Below, piece after piece: positions 7,373 to 14,608 of a DNA stretch of 18,135 bases. The stretch's first letter is position 1; every line of letters starts with the position of its first letter. The translations under genes and the position numbers were made by a program. Under the pieces are notes generated by a model. That model was not told the origin of the DNA. It searched no databases and saw only the letters and a list, made by a program, of their open reading frames with translations. The stretch spans positions 1 through 18,135 of the forward strand of contig DATIFQ010000508.1 in assembly GCA_035455185.1 (NCBI GenBank), given 5' to 3'. The stretch is from JAEHDI01 sp035455185. Its GTDB lineage: Bacteria; Acidobacteriota; Terriglobia; Bryobacterales; Bryobacteraceae.

Positions 7373-9802
7373 ATGACTATTTGGAATGACCTGCGCTTTG
7401 CGGTACGGATTCTCTGCAAGGAACCAGGCTTTGCCGCAGTGGCAACCCTGACGGTAGCGCTCGGAGTGGGTGCCAACACCGCGATTTTTTCGATCGTCAA
7501 CGGCGTACTGCTGCGGCCACTGCCGTACCCCGAACCCGAGCGGCTGGTGGCGCTGCACGAGATTATCCCGGCGCTGGAGGCAACATACCCTTTGCTGCCG
7601 GTGAGCGCGCGTCACTTCATCGAATGGCGAGAGAGGACAACGTCGTTCGAAGCCCTTTCGGTGATTATTCCCAGTAGCGCGAACCTCGTCGGGGCTGGGG
7701 AACCCGAGCGGTTGGATGCGGCGTGCGTGTCGCCGAACCTGTTCGACACACTGGGAGTGAAACCGGTGCTCGGGCGCGGTTTTGTGGCGGGCGAAGACCA
7801 AGCCGGGCACGACCGCGTCGCCATCCTCAGCGACTCGCTGTGGAGGCGGAGGTTTCATTCCGGCGCGGCCATCATCGGCAAGACGATCACGCTCGACGCG
7901 CAGGCGCATACCGTGGTGGGAATCTTACCGCCGTCTTTCCGTGCGCCGGCCGCCTTCCCGCTTGGACCGTCTTCCTCGCTACCGCGGTCTGAGGTCTTCC
8001 GGCCGGTCGTGTTTCCGCAGGATGAGACAAAGCAATTGATGGGAGCGTTCAACTACGGGGTGGTCGGGCGGTTGAAGAAGGGAACCAGAAAAGAGCGTGG
8101 GCTGGCCGAGTTGAACGTGATCGCTGCGCAACTGGAGAAGGTATCCGGAGAGAAGGTGAACCTACATGCCTCGGTGACACCGTTGCAGGACTTGATCGTT
8201 GGGGAGTCCCGGCGCGGCCTGCTGGTGTTGCTCGGAGCGGTCGGGGCAGTGCTGCTGGTCGGCTGTGTGAACCTGGCGAACCTTACGCTGGCGCGAGGCG
8301 AGCGCCGGACACACGAATTGGCGATCCGGACGGCGCTGGGCGCCAGTCGTGGCCAGGTGCTGCGGCACGCGCTCAGCGAGGCGCTGCTGATCGCATTCTC
8401 AGGCGGTACGCTTGGCGTGGCGGTAGCGGCTGCGGGGTTGGGGGCTCTGGTCCGCAGCGCGCCGGCGGATATTCCGCGGCTAGCCGAAGTGAGTCTTGAC
8501 GGGCGTGTGCTTCTGTTCGCGCTCGCGATCACTATGGCCACCGGTCTGCTGTTCGGGCTGGCGCCGGCGTGGCGTGCGGCGCGCACCGATCCGCAGAGCG
8601 CCCTTAAAGCCGGTGGGCGGAGTGCCATCACTACCACCGGTGGTGTTCCGTTCCGCAGCGCGCTCGTGACGGCGGAGGTGGGCTTGAGCGCCATACTGCT
8701 CGTGACGGCCGCGCTCTTGATGACCAGCCTCGCACGGCTGATGCGCTCGGACAAGGGCTTCCAGGCGCCGACGGTGCTCACCACCGATCTTGTACTTCCG
8801 GAGGGGAAATACGGCGAGCAGGAACAGCGGACCCGATTCCACGAGCGGCTGGTAGCCGGGCTTGAAGCCACGCCGGGTGTGCATTCGGCTGCGATCTCGA
8901 CCGCCTTACCACTGCAGGGTGAGACATGGATCGACAGTGTGTTTGTGCAGGGTGACACGCGGTCGCCCTGGGAGCGCCCGATGGTCAACATGCGCTTTGT
9001 CAGCGCGGACTACCTGCGTACGATGGGCATTCGACTTGTTGCCGGGCGGACGTTCAGCGAGAACGACCGCCAGCGCCAGGTCGCCATCATCTCGGAGCGA
9101 CTGGCGCACACGTTGTGGCCCGGCCAGGACGCGGTAGGGCGTCAGTTCCAGCGCAACGGCGGGCAGAGCTTCGAAGTAATCGGGATTGCGGGGGACGTCC
9201 GGGCTGACGTAGCTAAACGGCCGGTGGCAATGGTTTATCGCCCTTATTGGGACTGGCCGTTCCGCCGGATCATGGTGGTGGCGCGAGCCGCGCGCGATCC
9301 GCGCTCGATTGCAGGCGGGGTGCGGGCGGCGATCCGCCGCTTGGATCCGGACCTCCCAGTTGCGGCGTTTCGCACGATGCAGGAAATGCTGGAAGAATCG
9401 GTAGCGCAACGCCGGTTCCAGATGCTGCTCGCCGCCGTGTTCGCCGCGACGGCACTGTTGCTGGCGAGTGTGGGTATCTATGGCGTGGTCTCGTACTCGG
9501 TGACACGACGAACCAATGAGATTGGTCTGCGCCTGGCGCTTGGGGCGGAGTCGCGTAATCTCTGCGCAATGGTCCTCCGGCAAGCGATGACGCCAGTAAC
9601 GCTGGGCTTGGCGGCGGGCGTGGTGGGAGCGCTGGCGGTAGGGCGCCTATTGAGCAGTCTGCTGTACGAGGTCAGCCCGAGCGATCCGGTCGTAATCGGC
9701 ACGGTGGTACTGCTTCTGGCCTCGGTGGCGCTGGCAGCCTGTTACCTGCCCGCACGGCGAGCCACACGGGTGGACCCGTTAGCTGCGCTGCGGTACGAGT
9801 AA
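7373..9802 (+). CDS. Duplicated MacB/FtsX-type ABC permease without ATPase (ADOP family)
   Basis: This 809-aa integral membrane protein has the layout of acidobacterial duplicated orphan permeases. TM1 is near residues 21-43 (ALGVGANTAIFSIVNGVLLR), followed by a periplasmic MacB-like core at ~60-270. The first FtsX domain at ~283-405 includes NLTLARGERRTHELAIRTAL and AWRAARTDPQSALK. A second TM/periplasmic unit starts near 425-455, and a second FtsX domain spans ~685-805 (RRTNEIGLRLALGAESRN, ending RRATRVDPLAALRYE). No Walker motifs are present and no ATPase gene is next to it, so a partner must be encoded elsewhere if it transports by the MacB mechanism. A PadR-type regulator often precedes such genes, but none is seen here. 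MacB-type systems move substrates or transmit force across the envelope; the substrate is unknown. The TonB receptor gene downstream is separated by its own promoter. Confidence 0.93.
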   Translation: MTIWNDLRFAVRILCKEPGFAAVATLTVALGVGANTAIFSIVNGVLLRPLPYPEPERLVALHEIIPALEATYPLLPVSARHFIEWRERTTSFEALSVIIPSSANLVGAGEPERLDAACVSPNLFDTLGVKPVLGRGFVAGEDQAGHDRVAILSDSLWRRRFHSGAAIIGKTITLDAQAHTVVGILPPSFRAPAAFPLGPSSSLPRSEVFRPVVFPQDETKQLMGAFNYGVVGRLKKGTRKERGLAELNVIAAQLEKVSGEKVNLHASVTPLQDLIVGESRRGLLVLLGAVGAVLLVGCVNLANLTLARGERRTHELAIRTALGASRGQVLRHALSEALLIAFSGGTLGVAVAAAGLGALVRSAPADIPRLAEVSLDGRVLLFALAITMATGLLFGLAPAWRAARTDPQSALKAGGRSAITTTGGVPFRSALVTAEVGLSAILLVTAALLMTSLARLMRSDKGFQAPTVLTTDLVLPEGKYGEQEQRTRFHERLVAGLEATPGVHSAAISTALPLQGETWIDSVFVQGDTRSPWERPMVNMRFVSADYLRTMGIRLVAGRTFSENDRQRQVAIISERLAHTLWPGQDAVGRQFQRNGGQSFEVIGIAGDVRADVAKRPVAMVYRPYWDWPFRRIMVVARAARDPRSIAGGVRAAIRRLDPDLPVAAFRTMQEMLEESVAQRRFQMLLAAVFAATALLLASVGIYGVVSYSVTRRTNEIGLRLALGAESRNLCAMVLRQAMTPVTLGLAAGVVGALAVGRLLSSLLYEVSPSDPVVIGTVVLLLASVALAACYLPARRATRVDPLAALRYE

Positions 9803-9894
9803 ATGTCCGGTTGCGCCGGCATCGTCGCGGTCCGAAACCCTTGACCGAAGCCCGGAAATCGTCGTTCGAGACAACTAGCCTACATCCAACTTCG

Positions 9895-9919
9895 CTCGCG
9901 AGAACGTAGTTCTCATGAG
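9895..9919. promoter_or_regulatory. Dyad upstream of the TonB-receptor promoter
   Basis: GAGAAC-GTA-GTTCTC (9900-9914) is a perfect 6-3-6 dyad. Outer CTC/GAG triplets at 9895-9897 and 9917-9919 extend it after a 2-bp mismatch. Its centre is about 58 bp upstream of the predicted transcription start, a position suited to an activator. Confidence 0.4.
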
Positions 9920-9952
9920 GTTCGGCACGACCAGGATGAGTATTACGTATTG

Positions 9953-9958
9953 TATAAT
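9953..9958 (+). promoter_or_regulatory. Consensus -10 box (TATAAT) of the TonB-receptor gene
   Basis: TATAAT is exact and lies 16 nt before ATG 9975, predicting a 5' leader of about 10 nt. The region where a -35 should be (9929-9936) is GC-rich and has no TTGACA-like hexamer, which points to an activated promoter. The position argues against the upstream ATG at 9915. Confidence 0.5.
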
Positions 9959-9974
9959 CGTGCTACACAGAGCG

Positions 9975-12287
9975 ATGCAATTTCAGTCTTCAATTCACCC
10001 CGGAAGAATATCGACACTAGTGTGCCAAATCGTGGTGCTGTTGTTCGCGGCGCCGTCCGCTAGTAGCGCCTCTCAGGTCGTTGGCCGGGTACTCGACCCA
10101 CAAGGGCGCATCGTGGTGGGAGCGACTGTCCGGCTGCAAACTGGGACGTCCAATGCCGCCGTTGCAACCACCGATGGACAGGGCGAATTCCGTCTCGACC
10201 CCATCAGTCCCGGCTCCTATCGGCTCACAGCGGAGGCCCCGGGATTTCAGAGCAGTGCTCAAGACGTCAGTGTCATTGGCGATATCGAGAGGCTGGACCT
10301 TACGCTGCCCCGCCTTGTGGGGCAGCATCAGAGCGTTGTGATAGCGGCGAAGACAGTCGAGCCAACTTTGGATCTTCGCAACGCGGAGGTCTTCAATCGA
10401 ACGCTCTTCACTCGCGACGATCAGATCATGCACCAACTGAACGCAGGAATCGACGCAGGTCAGCATGAAGGCGGCGGGAAGTCCGTCGAGGTCCGGCGAT
10501 TTGGGTTCAATCTCGACCACGGTGGCACGAACGGCGGTCTCAAGGTGCTCGTGGATGATATGCAGCAGAACCAGGGAACGCAAGGGCACGGGCAGGGCTA
10601 CCTTGGGGCGCTCAAAGCTTTGAGCCCGGAACTGATTCACGACGTCACGGTGATAAACGGCCCGTTCAGCGCGGAATACGGAGACTTCAGCGGGCTTGGT
10701 GTAGTCCACATCCGCCAGCGGGAATCGCTGCCGGATCAGTTCACGGTGCGGCTTCAAGGTGGGAACTTTGACACGGGCCGGGCCTTTGTGGCCTATAGTC
10801 CCGATGTCGAACACGTTGACGCTTACGTGGCCTACGAAGGTTCATACACGGACGGGCCGTTTCAGAATCCAGGCCGTTATCGCCGGAACAATTTCAACGC
10901 CAACTACACCAGATCGCTCAGCACAAGTGAGAAGATCGGCGTCCGCGTTCTCGCCGGCTCAAACAACTTCTATTCCAGCGGGCAGATCCCTCTCGATCTC
11001 GTAAACCAAGGCTTGCTCGATCGATTCGGATTCATCGACCCAACCCACGGGGGCCGGGTGCAACTTGGTACCATATCGATGTACTACAGCAAGCTGAGGA
11101 CCAATGGCGATACGTTCAAGGCCGACGGGTTTCTGGCACGGTCGCTTCTCGACCTGTACTCGAACTTCACGATGTACTTGAACGATCCTCTACACGGCGA
11201 TGCTTTCCAGCAGCACGATTCGCGCCTGCAGCAGGGTGTGAACGCTCAGTACACGCACCCGCACCATGTCGGTGCGGCAGCGGCCGTCTTCGTAGCGGGA
11301 ACCAACTTCCACGGGAATCAAATCAACGTCGGGCTTTATCCTCGTCAGGGGCGGGTCCCTACGCGTGTGACGACCAGGGCCAATGCCCACGTGACGAACG
11401 GTGCGGGATATGGACAGGAGAACTTGAGCCTTTTCCGTGGACGGCTCCTGCTGGGCGGCGGCGTTCGCTTTGATGGGTTCCGGTTCGCGGTTGCCGACAG
11501 GGTCGACCCGCATCACGGCGGCACGCAGTCGGCGGGACGCTGGCAAGGAAAAGGCAGCGCAGCGTTCACTCCATCACGCCGCCTGCCGCTCACGATGACG
11601 GCCAACTACGGGCGCGGCATTAACAGCATTGACGCCCGCGGCGTCGTCCAGCGGCCCGACCAACCGCGAATCGCGACCACGGATTTCTATCAGCTTGGAA
11701 CCTCATCGAACTTTGGACGATTCGGAATCAGCACGGACGTGTTTCTCATCGACCACTCCAACGAACAGGTCTACGTGCCGGACGACGGCAGCTTCGAGTT
11801 TAAGGGACCCAGCCGGGCCTACGGCTACGAAGCCAAGGCATCGGTGTCCATCACGCGACGGCTCTCCTTGAACGGTGGTGTCACCAAGATTGGAAATGCG
11901 TACTTCCGAGGCGGTGATCACCGGACTTACATAGACAGCGCCCCTCATTTCGTGGCAAATGCCGCCCTCACACTCGCAGGATGGCGCGGTTGGAGCGGCT
12001 CATTTCGCATGAGGGCGATCAACCACTATCGGCTTGACGGCCAGAATCCTTCCATTCTTGCTTCGGGACACACCGTCTTTGATTTGGGCCTCTCCAAGCA
12101 GGTGTGCCGGGGAGTTGAGTTCAATCTGAGCTTAGATAATCTGACGAACCGTGACTACTACGAAACGCAAAACTACTTCGAGTCACGGGTTGCACCAATG
12201 GCCCCCGTCGTGGCAAGAATTCACGCAACGCCGGGATACCCGCTCACGGTGGTGGCCGGCCTGACCTTCAGGTTCCGGGGGAAATGA
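9975..12287 (+). CDS. TonB-dependent outer membrane receptor with N-terminal carboxypeptidase-like domain
   Basis: The 770-aa product is predicted to be an outer-membrane gated channel. From ATG 9975 there is a signal peptide (ISTLVCQIVVLLFAAPSASS). A carboxypeptidase-regulatory-like domain covers ~34-112 (VVGRVLDPQGRIVVGATVRL, then TDGQGEFRLDPISPGSYRL). The plug covers ~135-250 and ends with the characteristic INGPFSAEYGDFSGLGVVHI. The remainder has the alternating pattern of a 22-strand barrel, with FNLSLDNLTNRDYYE near the end and a final LTFRFRGK strand. A TonB box is not obvious. His/Gly-rich stretches occur in the plug and barrel (LDHGGTNGG, GHGQG, THPHHVG, VDPHHGG). The substrate cannot be assigned. 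An alternative start at 9915 lies upstream of the predicted promoter. Confidence 0.92.
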   Translation: MQFQSSIHPGRISTLVCQIVVLLFAAPSASSASQVVGRVLDPQGRIVVGATVRLQTGTSNAAVATTDGQGEFRLDPISPGSYRLTAEAPGFQSSAQDVSVIGDIERLDLTLPRLVGQHQSVVIAAKTVEPTLDLRNAEVFNRTLFTRDDQIMHQLNAGIDAGQHEGGGKSVEVRRFGFNLDHGGTNGGLKVLVDDMQQNQGTQGHGQGYLGALKALSPELIHDVTVINGPFSAEYGDFSGLGVVHIRQRESLPDQFTVRLQGGNFDTGRAFVAYSPDVEHVDAYVAYEGSYTDGPFQNPGRYRRNNFNANYTRSLSTSEKIGVRVLAGSNNFYSSGQIPLDLVNQGLLDRFGFIDPTHGGRVQLGTISMYYSKLRTNGDTFKADGFLARSLLDLYSNFTMYLNDPLHGDAFQQHDSRLQQGVNAQYTHPHHVGAAAAVFVAGTNFHGNQINVGLYPRQGRVPTRVTTRANAHVTNGAGYGQENLSLFRGRLLLGGGVRFDGFRFAVADRVDPHHGGTQSAGRWQGKGSAAFTPSRRLPLTMTANYGRGINSIDARGVVQRPDQPRIATTDFYQLGTSSNFGRFGISTDVFLIDHSNEQVYVPDDGSFEFKGPSRAYGYEAKASVSITRRLSLNGGVTKIGNAYFRGGDHRTYIDSAPHFVANAALTLAGWRGWSGSFRMRAINHYRLDGQNPSILASGHTVFDLGLSKQVCRGVEFNLSLDNLTNRDYYETQNYFESRVAPMAPVVARIHATPGYPLTVVAGLTFRFRGK

Positions 12288-12362
12288 CTCACGGGTCGCC
12301 CTCCGGCTAGGCAGAATCGGAGTTCCCTCTCCGTATCCCAAATTGACGGGATTCCCGGGACT

Positions 12363-13274
12363 CTATCTGGCGTTGCCCGCGAAGAGGTCCTGCCACGAGG
12401 AGTCGAATACGGTCCAGCGGCCCGGTCCAGTGACATCGGTTTCCGGGACCGAAAGCGAGCCGTGCCCGTTCTCGCACACCAGTTCCGTGGTAGCCGGGTC
12501 GAAGACACTGGCCCACGAACCAACCGAGACCGGGAGAGCGAGCCTTTCAAGACAAACGGGACACCGCTTGTGCTGGTCCGCAAAGCTCCACAGCAACGCG
12601 TTCCCGAAGACAAAGATGAGGATCACAATGGAAAACAACCCGGCATAAGCAGCCTGGTGGCTGTCACGTGGCATGAGGGCGCGAATCGCAGCGCCGGCCT
12701 CGATCCACACAAGTGGCACGACCACCATCACGCAAGCGGCCTTCACCGCCAGAAATGCCCAAATCCTCCAGCCTCGGTGCCGGAAAGGTCGGCTTCCCGT
12801 TGCTACGAGTGCGAGTCCGACGCCGAAAGCGAAGGCCAGCGGGAAGGCGTGCACAAACAACATATCCCGCCCCCAGGCCGCAGCCGGAATGCCTTCCGCA
12901 GGCGAGAACGTGGGCTCCACCGCCCGACGGGCCAGCGCCATGGTGAACGCCAGGCCGTGTGTGAGCGCCACCGTGATCAAGACGATTGCCGCTGCACCGG
13001 AGAGCACTGCAGCCGGGCTGCGCAGAAATCGCTGGAGCCCGGCCCTCCGGAAGCGCAGCCAGAACGCGTCCGCGAAGCTGCGCCAGCAATCCAGTGCCAT
13101 CTCCTGATGGGCGCAGGTGGTTAACTCCCCGCGCTCCACCAAAAGCCACCAGTCGTTGAGGCGGGACTCGCGGCGAGCCCGCCACTCCGGCCGGGCGCGT
13201 CCGGGCACGATCCAACTCGCGACTCGCAGCAGGCAGCGCCAGACCGTTCGCGGACCCATCCTTCCGGGCAGCAT
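12363..13274 (-). CDS. Four-helix membrane protein with C-terminal zinc-ribbon-like motif
   Basis: The product is 303 aa. The start at ATG 13274 is fixed by GGAGG 5 nt upstream. The cytoplasmic-looking N-terminus is Arg/Trp-rich (RPEWRARRESRLNDWWLLVE, then a helix with FADAFWLRFRR). From memory it resembles the prefix segment found before the permease domains of some acidobacterial orphan permeases. Four hydrophobic helices lie at about 87-113, 136-159, 168-193 and 207-231. The tail carries CPVC (238-241) and CENGH (267-271), together a possible C-C-C-H zinc knuckle. The remaining tail ends near WTVFDSSWQDLFAGNAR. No enzyme motif is seen. The frame runs open to 13472, but those codons precede the strong ribosome binding site. 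It converges on the TonB receptor gene. Function unknown; a membrane sensor or accessory protein is possible but unproven. Confidence 0.8.
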   Translation of the reverse strand: MLPGRMGPRTVWRCLLRVASWIVPGRARPEWRARRESRLNDWWLLVERGELTTCAHQEMALDCWRSFADAFWLRFRRAGLQRFLRSPAAVLSGAAAIVLITVALTHGLAFTMALARRAVEPTFSPAEGIPAAAWGRDMLFVHAFPLAFAFGVGLALVATGSRPFRHRGWRIWAFLAVKAACVMVVVPLVWIEAGAAIRALMPRDSHQAAYAGLFSIVILIFVFGNALLWSFADQHKRCPVCLERLALPVSVGSWASVFDPATTELVCENGHGSLSVPETDVTGPGRWTVFDSSWQDLFAGNAR

Positions 13275-13279
13275 AGCTA

Positions 13280-13284
13280 CCTCC
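13280..13284 (-). promoter_or_regulatory. Ribosome binding site of the zinc-ribbon membrane protein
   Basis: GGAGG on the minus strand, 5 nt before ATG 13274, decides the start against the longer open frame. Confidence 0.75.
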
Positions 13285-13449
13285 GTCGCCGTCAAACAGG
13301 TAGACGCCTTGCGTGCCGCGAATGTTCCCTTGACTGGAGATCGCGTCATCAGAGGAGCGAGCACCTGATGCGCAGGACAGTCAAGTCGCTCGGTGGTGGG
13401 CGCCGGGGAGCCTGACCCGCTTGACGGGTTAAAACGGAGGCAGTAGTCT

Positions 13450-14241
13450 GAAATCTGCCCCGTGACCAGCACCGGAACTATCTAACTTACAACACACGTT
13501 CACACGGGGCAGTTTATCTCCTACCCATGCTGCTGCACATCGACGGCAGCAAGCACCGCTGGTTTCAGGACGAGCGCTGGTACGACTTGATAGTGATCTT
13601 GGACGACGCCAGCAGTGAGATCTATTACGCCCAACGACCGGGGGAGTCATTTCTTCGTGACGCCGAAGGCCGGCGAGAAGGTGGACAAGCACCGCTTGAC
13701 GCAGGTGGGACGGGCGATGAAGGAGTTGGGGGTGCAGATGACTCCGGCCTAATCGCCGCAGGCGCGGGGCCGCAGCGAGCGGAACTTTGGCACCTGGCAG
13801 GGGCGGCTGCCGCAAGAGCTGCGGCTGGCGGGGATCGGGACGCCGGAGCAAGCCAACCAGTTTCTGCGTGAGCGCTATATTGCCGGGTTGAACCGGAAGT
13901 TTGCGGTGCCGGCGGCCGCTAAGGGCACGGTGTTTCGCCGGTGTTCGCGCACCGACCTGGACTGGATCTTCACGGTGCAGGCCGAGCGTGTCGTGGCCCA
14001 GGACAACACCGTGGCCATCGGAGATCGTCGTTGGCAAACGGACAAGACGCGCTTCCCGCACACGCTGGCTGGTTGTACGGTGACGATCCACGAGCACCTG
14101 GACGGCACGGTGTCAATGCGCTACGGTCCGCACGTGGTGGACGACTACGATTCCTTCCCTCTCCAGAGGAAAAACTTCCACGAGGGCTGCGTAGTGAAAC
14201 CGGACAGATCACGTGTGAATAGAACCGGACATCTTGACATG
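13450..14241 (+). mobile_element. Degenerate IS1202/ISNCY-type insertion sequence remnant
   Basis: The segment holds a broken DDE transposase gene (13527-14160) with flanking non-coding DNA. On the left, CTGCCCCGTG (13455-13464) is repeated inverted at 13503-13512. On the right, the octamer ACCGGACA occurs twice (14199-14206 and 14224-14231), a pattern I associate with the ends of this type of element. I could not find matching terminal inverted repeats on the two sides, so the boundaries are approximate and the left end may be lost. Confidence 0.5.
13527..14160 (+). pseudogene. Broken transposase (integrase-core, IS1202/ISNCY-like)
   Basis: The gene starts with MLLHIDGSKHRWFQDERWYD and reads to SSEIYYAQ at ~13634. 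It then jumps frame to DRGSHFFVTPKAGEKVDKHR at 13636. An intact relative has about 30 residues between these points, so there is an internal deletion with a frame change. In the second frame, TAA at 13750-13752 replaces the Tyr codon of the conserved AYSPQARGRSERNFGTWQG motif. After it the frame continues through FLRERYIAGLNRKFAVPAA and TLAGCTVTIHEHLDGTVSMR to about 14160. The putative catalytic residues (Asp in HIDGS, Asp in DRGSH, Glu in RSERN) are all still encoded but cannot be in one protein. The DNA-binding N-terminus is missing as well. Clearly inactive. Confidence 0.85.
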
Positions 14242-14497
14242 TTATCGACAGGGCATTCACCGCCGCTTGGCGGCGCTCCATTGAGGCTCTGGTGTACTCA
14301 TTCTGATGCACATCGACTGAGTGACCCATCTGATCAGCCGGCAGAGCGGAGTGATCTCCAGAGCGATCATCCCGGATAACACGCGGGAAGGCGGCGCCCT
14401 GACGTCCTTCTTATCTGGCCTTCCAGATGAGGAGCTGCGTTCGCTGCGTGACTGGGGCACCGACGACCGAAGAAGCGCGGACGTTTAGAATTGACCT
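14161..14497. other. Gene-poor stretch between the transposase remnant and the fusion gene
   Basis: It holds the ACCGGACA repeats of the probable IS end, a short hairpin CCGCC-GCTT-GGCGG (14260-14273), and a 55-codon open frame from GTG 14321 to TAG 14488. The end of that frame, GLPDEELRSLRDWGTDD, looks more protein-like than chance but has no Shine-Dalgarno and no recognised family. It is probably a remnant. I see no clear promoter for the downstream gene. Confidence 0.4.
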
Positions 14498-14542
14498 ATG
14501 GGAGCGAACGAAGCGCGAGGGCGTATTGCGCCGCCTGCAATG

Positions 14543-14608
14543 ACCCCCGAGGAATTTCGCAGCCTGGGCCACCGGCTTGCCGATCAGATCGCGCGGCTTC
14601 TCGGTGAA
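14543..14608 (+). pseudogene. 5' remnant of a PLP-dependent decarboxylase gene
   Basis: The 22 codons MTPEEFRSLGHRLADQIARL plus LG match the usual N-terminus of group II PLP-dependent (aromatic-amino-acid-type) decarboxylases. Nothing further of that enzyme follows: the frame passes directly into the signal-peptide region of an unrelated secreted protein. The rest of the decarboxylase, including the PLP lysine region, is absent from the window. Confidence 0.6.

Noticed and set aside
8053..8991. 312-codon minus-strand frame antisense to the permease
   Set aside because: Ser/Thr/Arg-rich shadow of a confidently identified gene.
12309..12346. Possible terminator between the TonB receptor and the convergent membrane gene
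   Set aside because: Only a 5-bp CGGAG/CTCCG stem is visible, with no T-run.
12462..13124. Plus-strand 220-codon frame opposite the zinc-ribbon membrane protein
   Set aside because: Composition is that of a shadow frame; the minus-strand product has membrane helices, a Cys/His motif and a strong ribosome binding site.
13415..13429. Hairpin ACCCG-CTTGA-CGGGT as a terminator
   Set aside because: Only 5-bp arms and no T-run on either strand.
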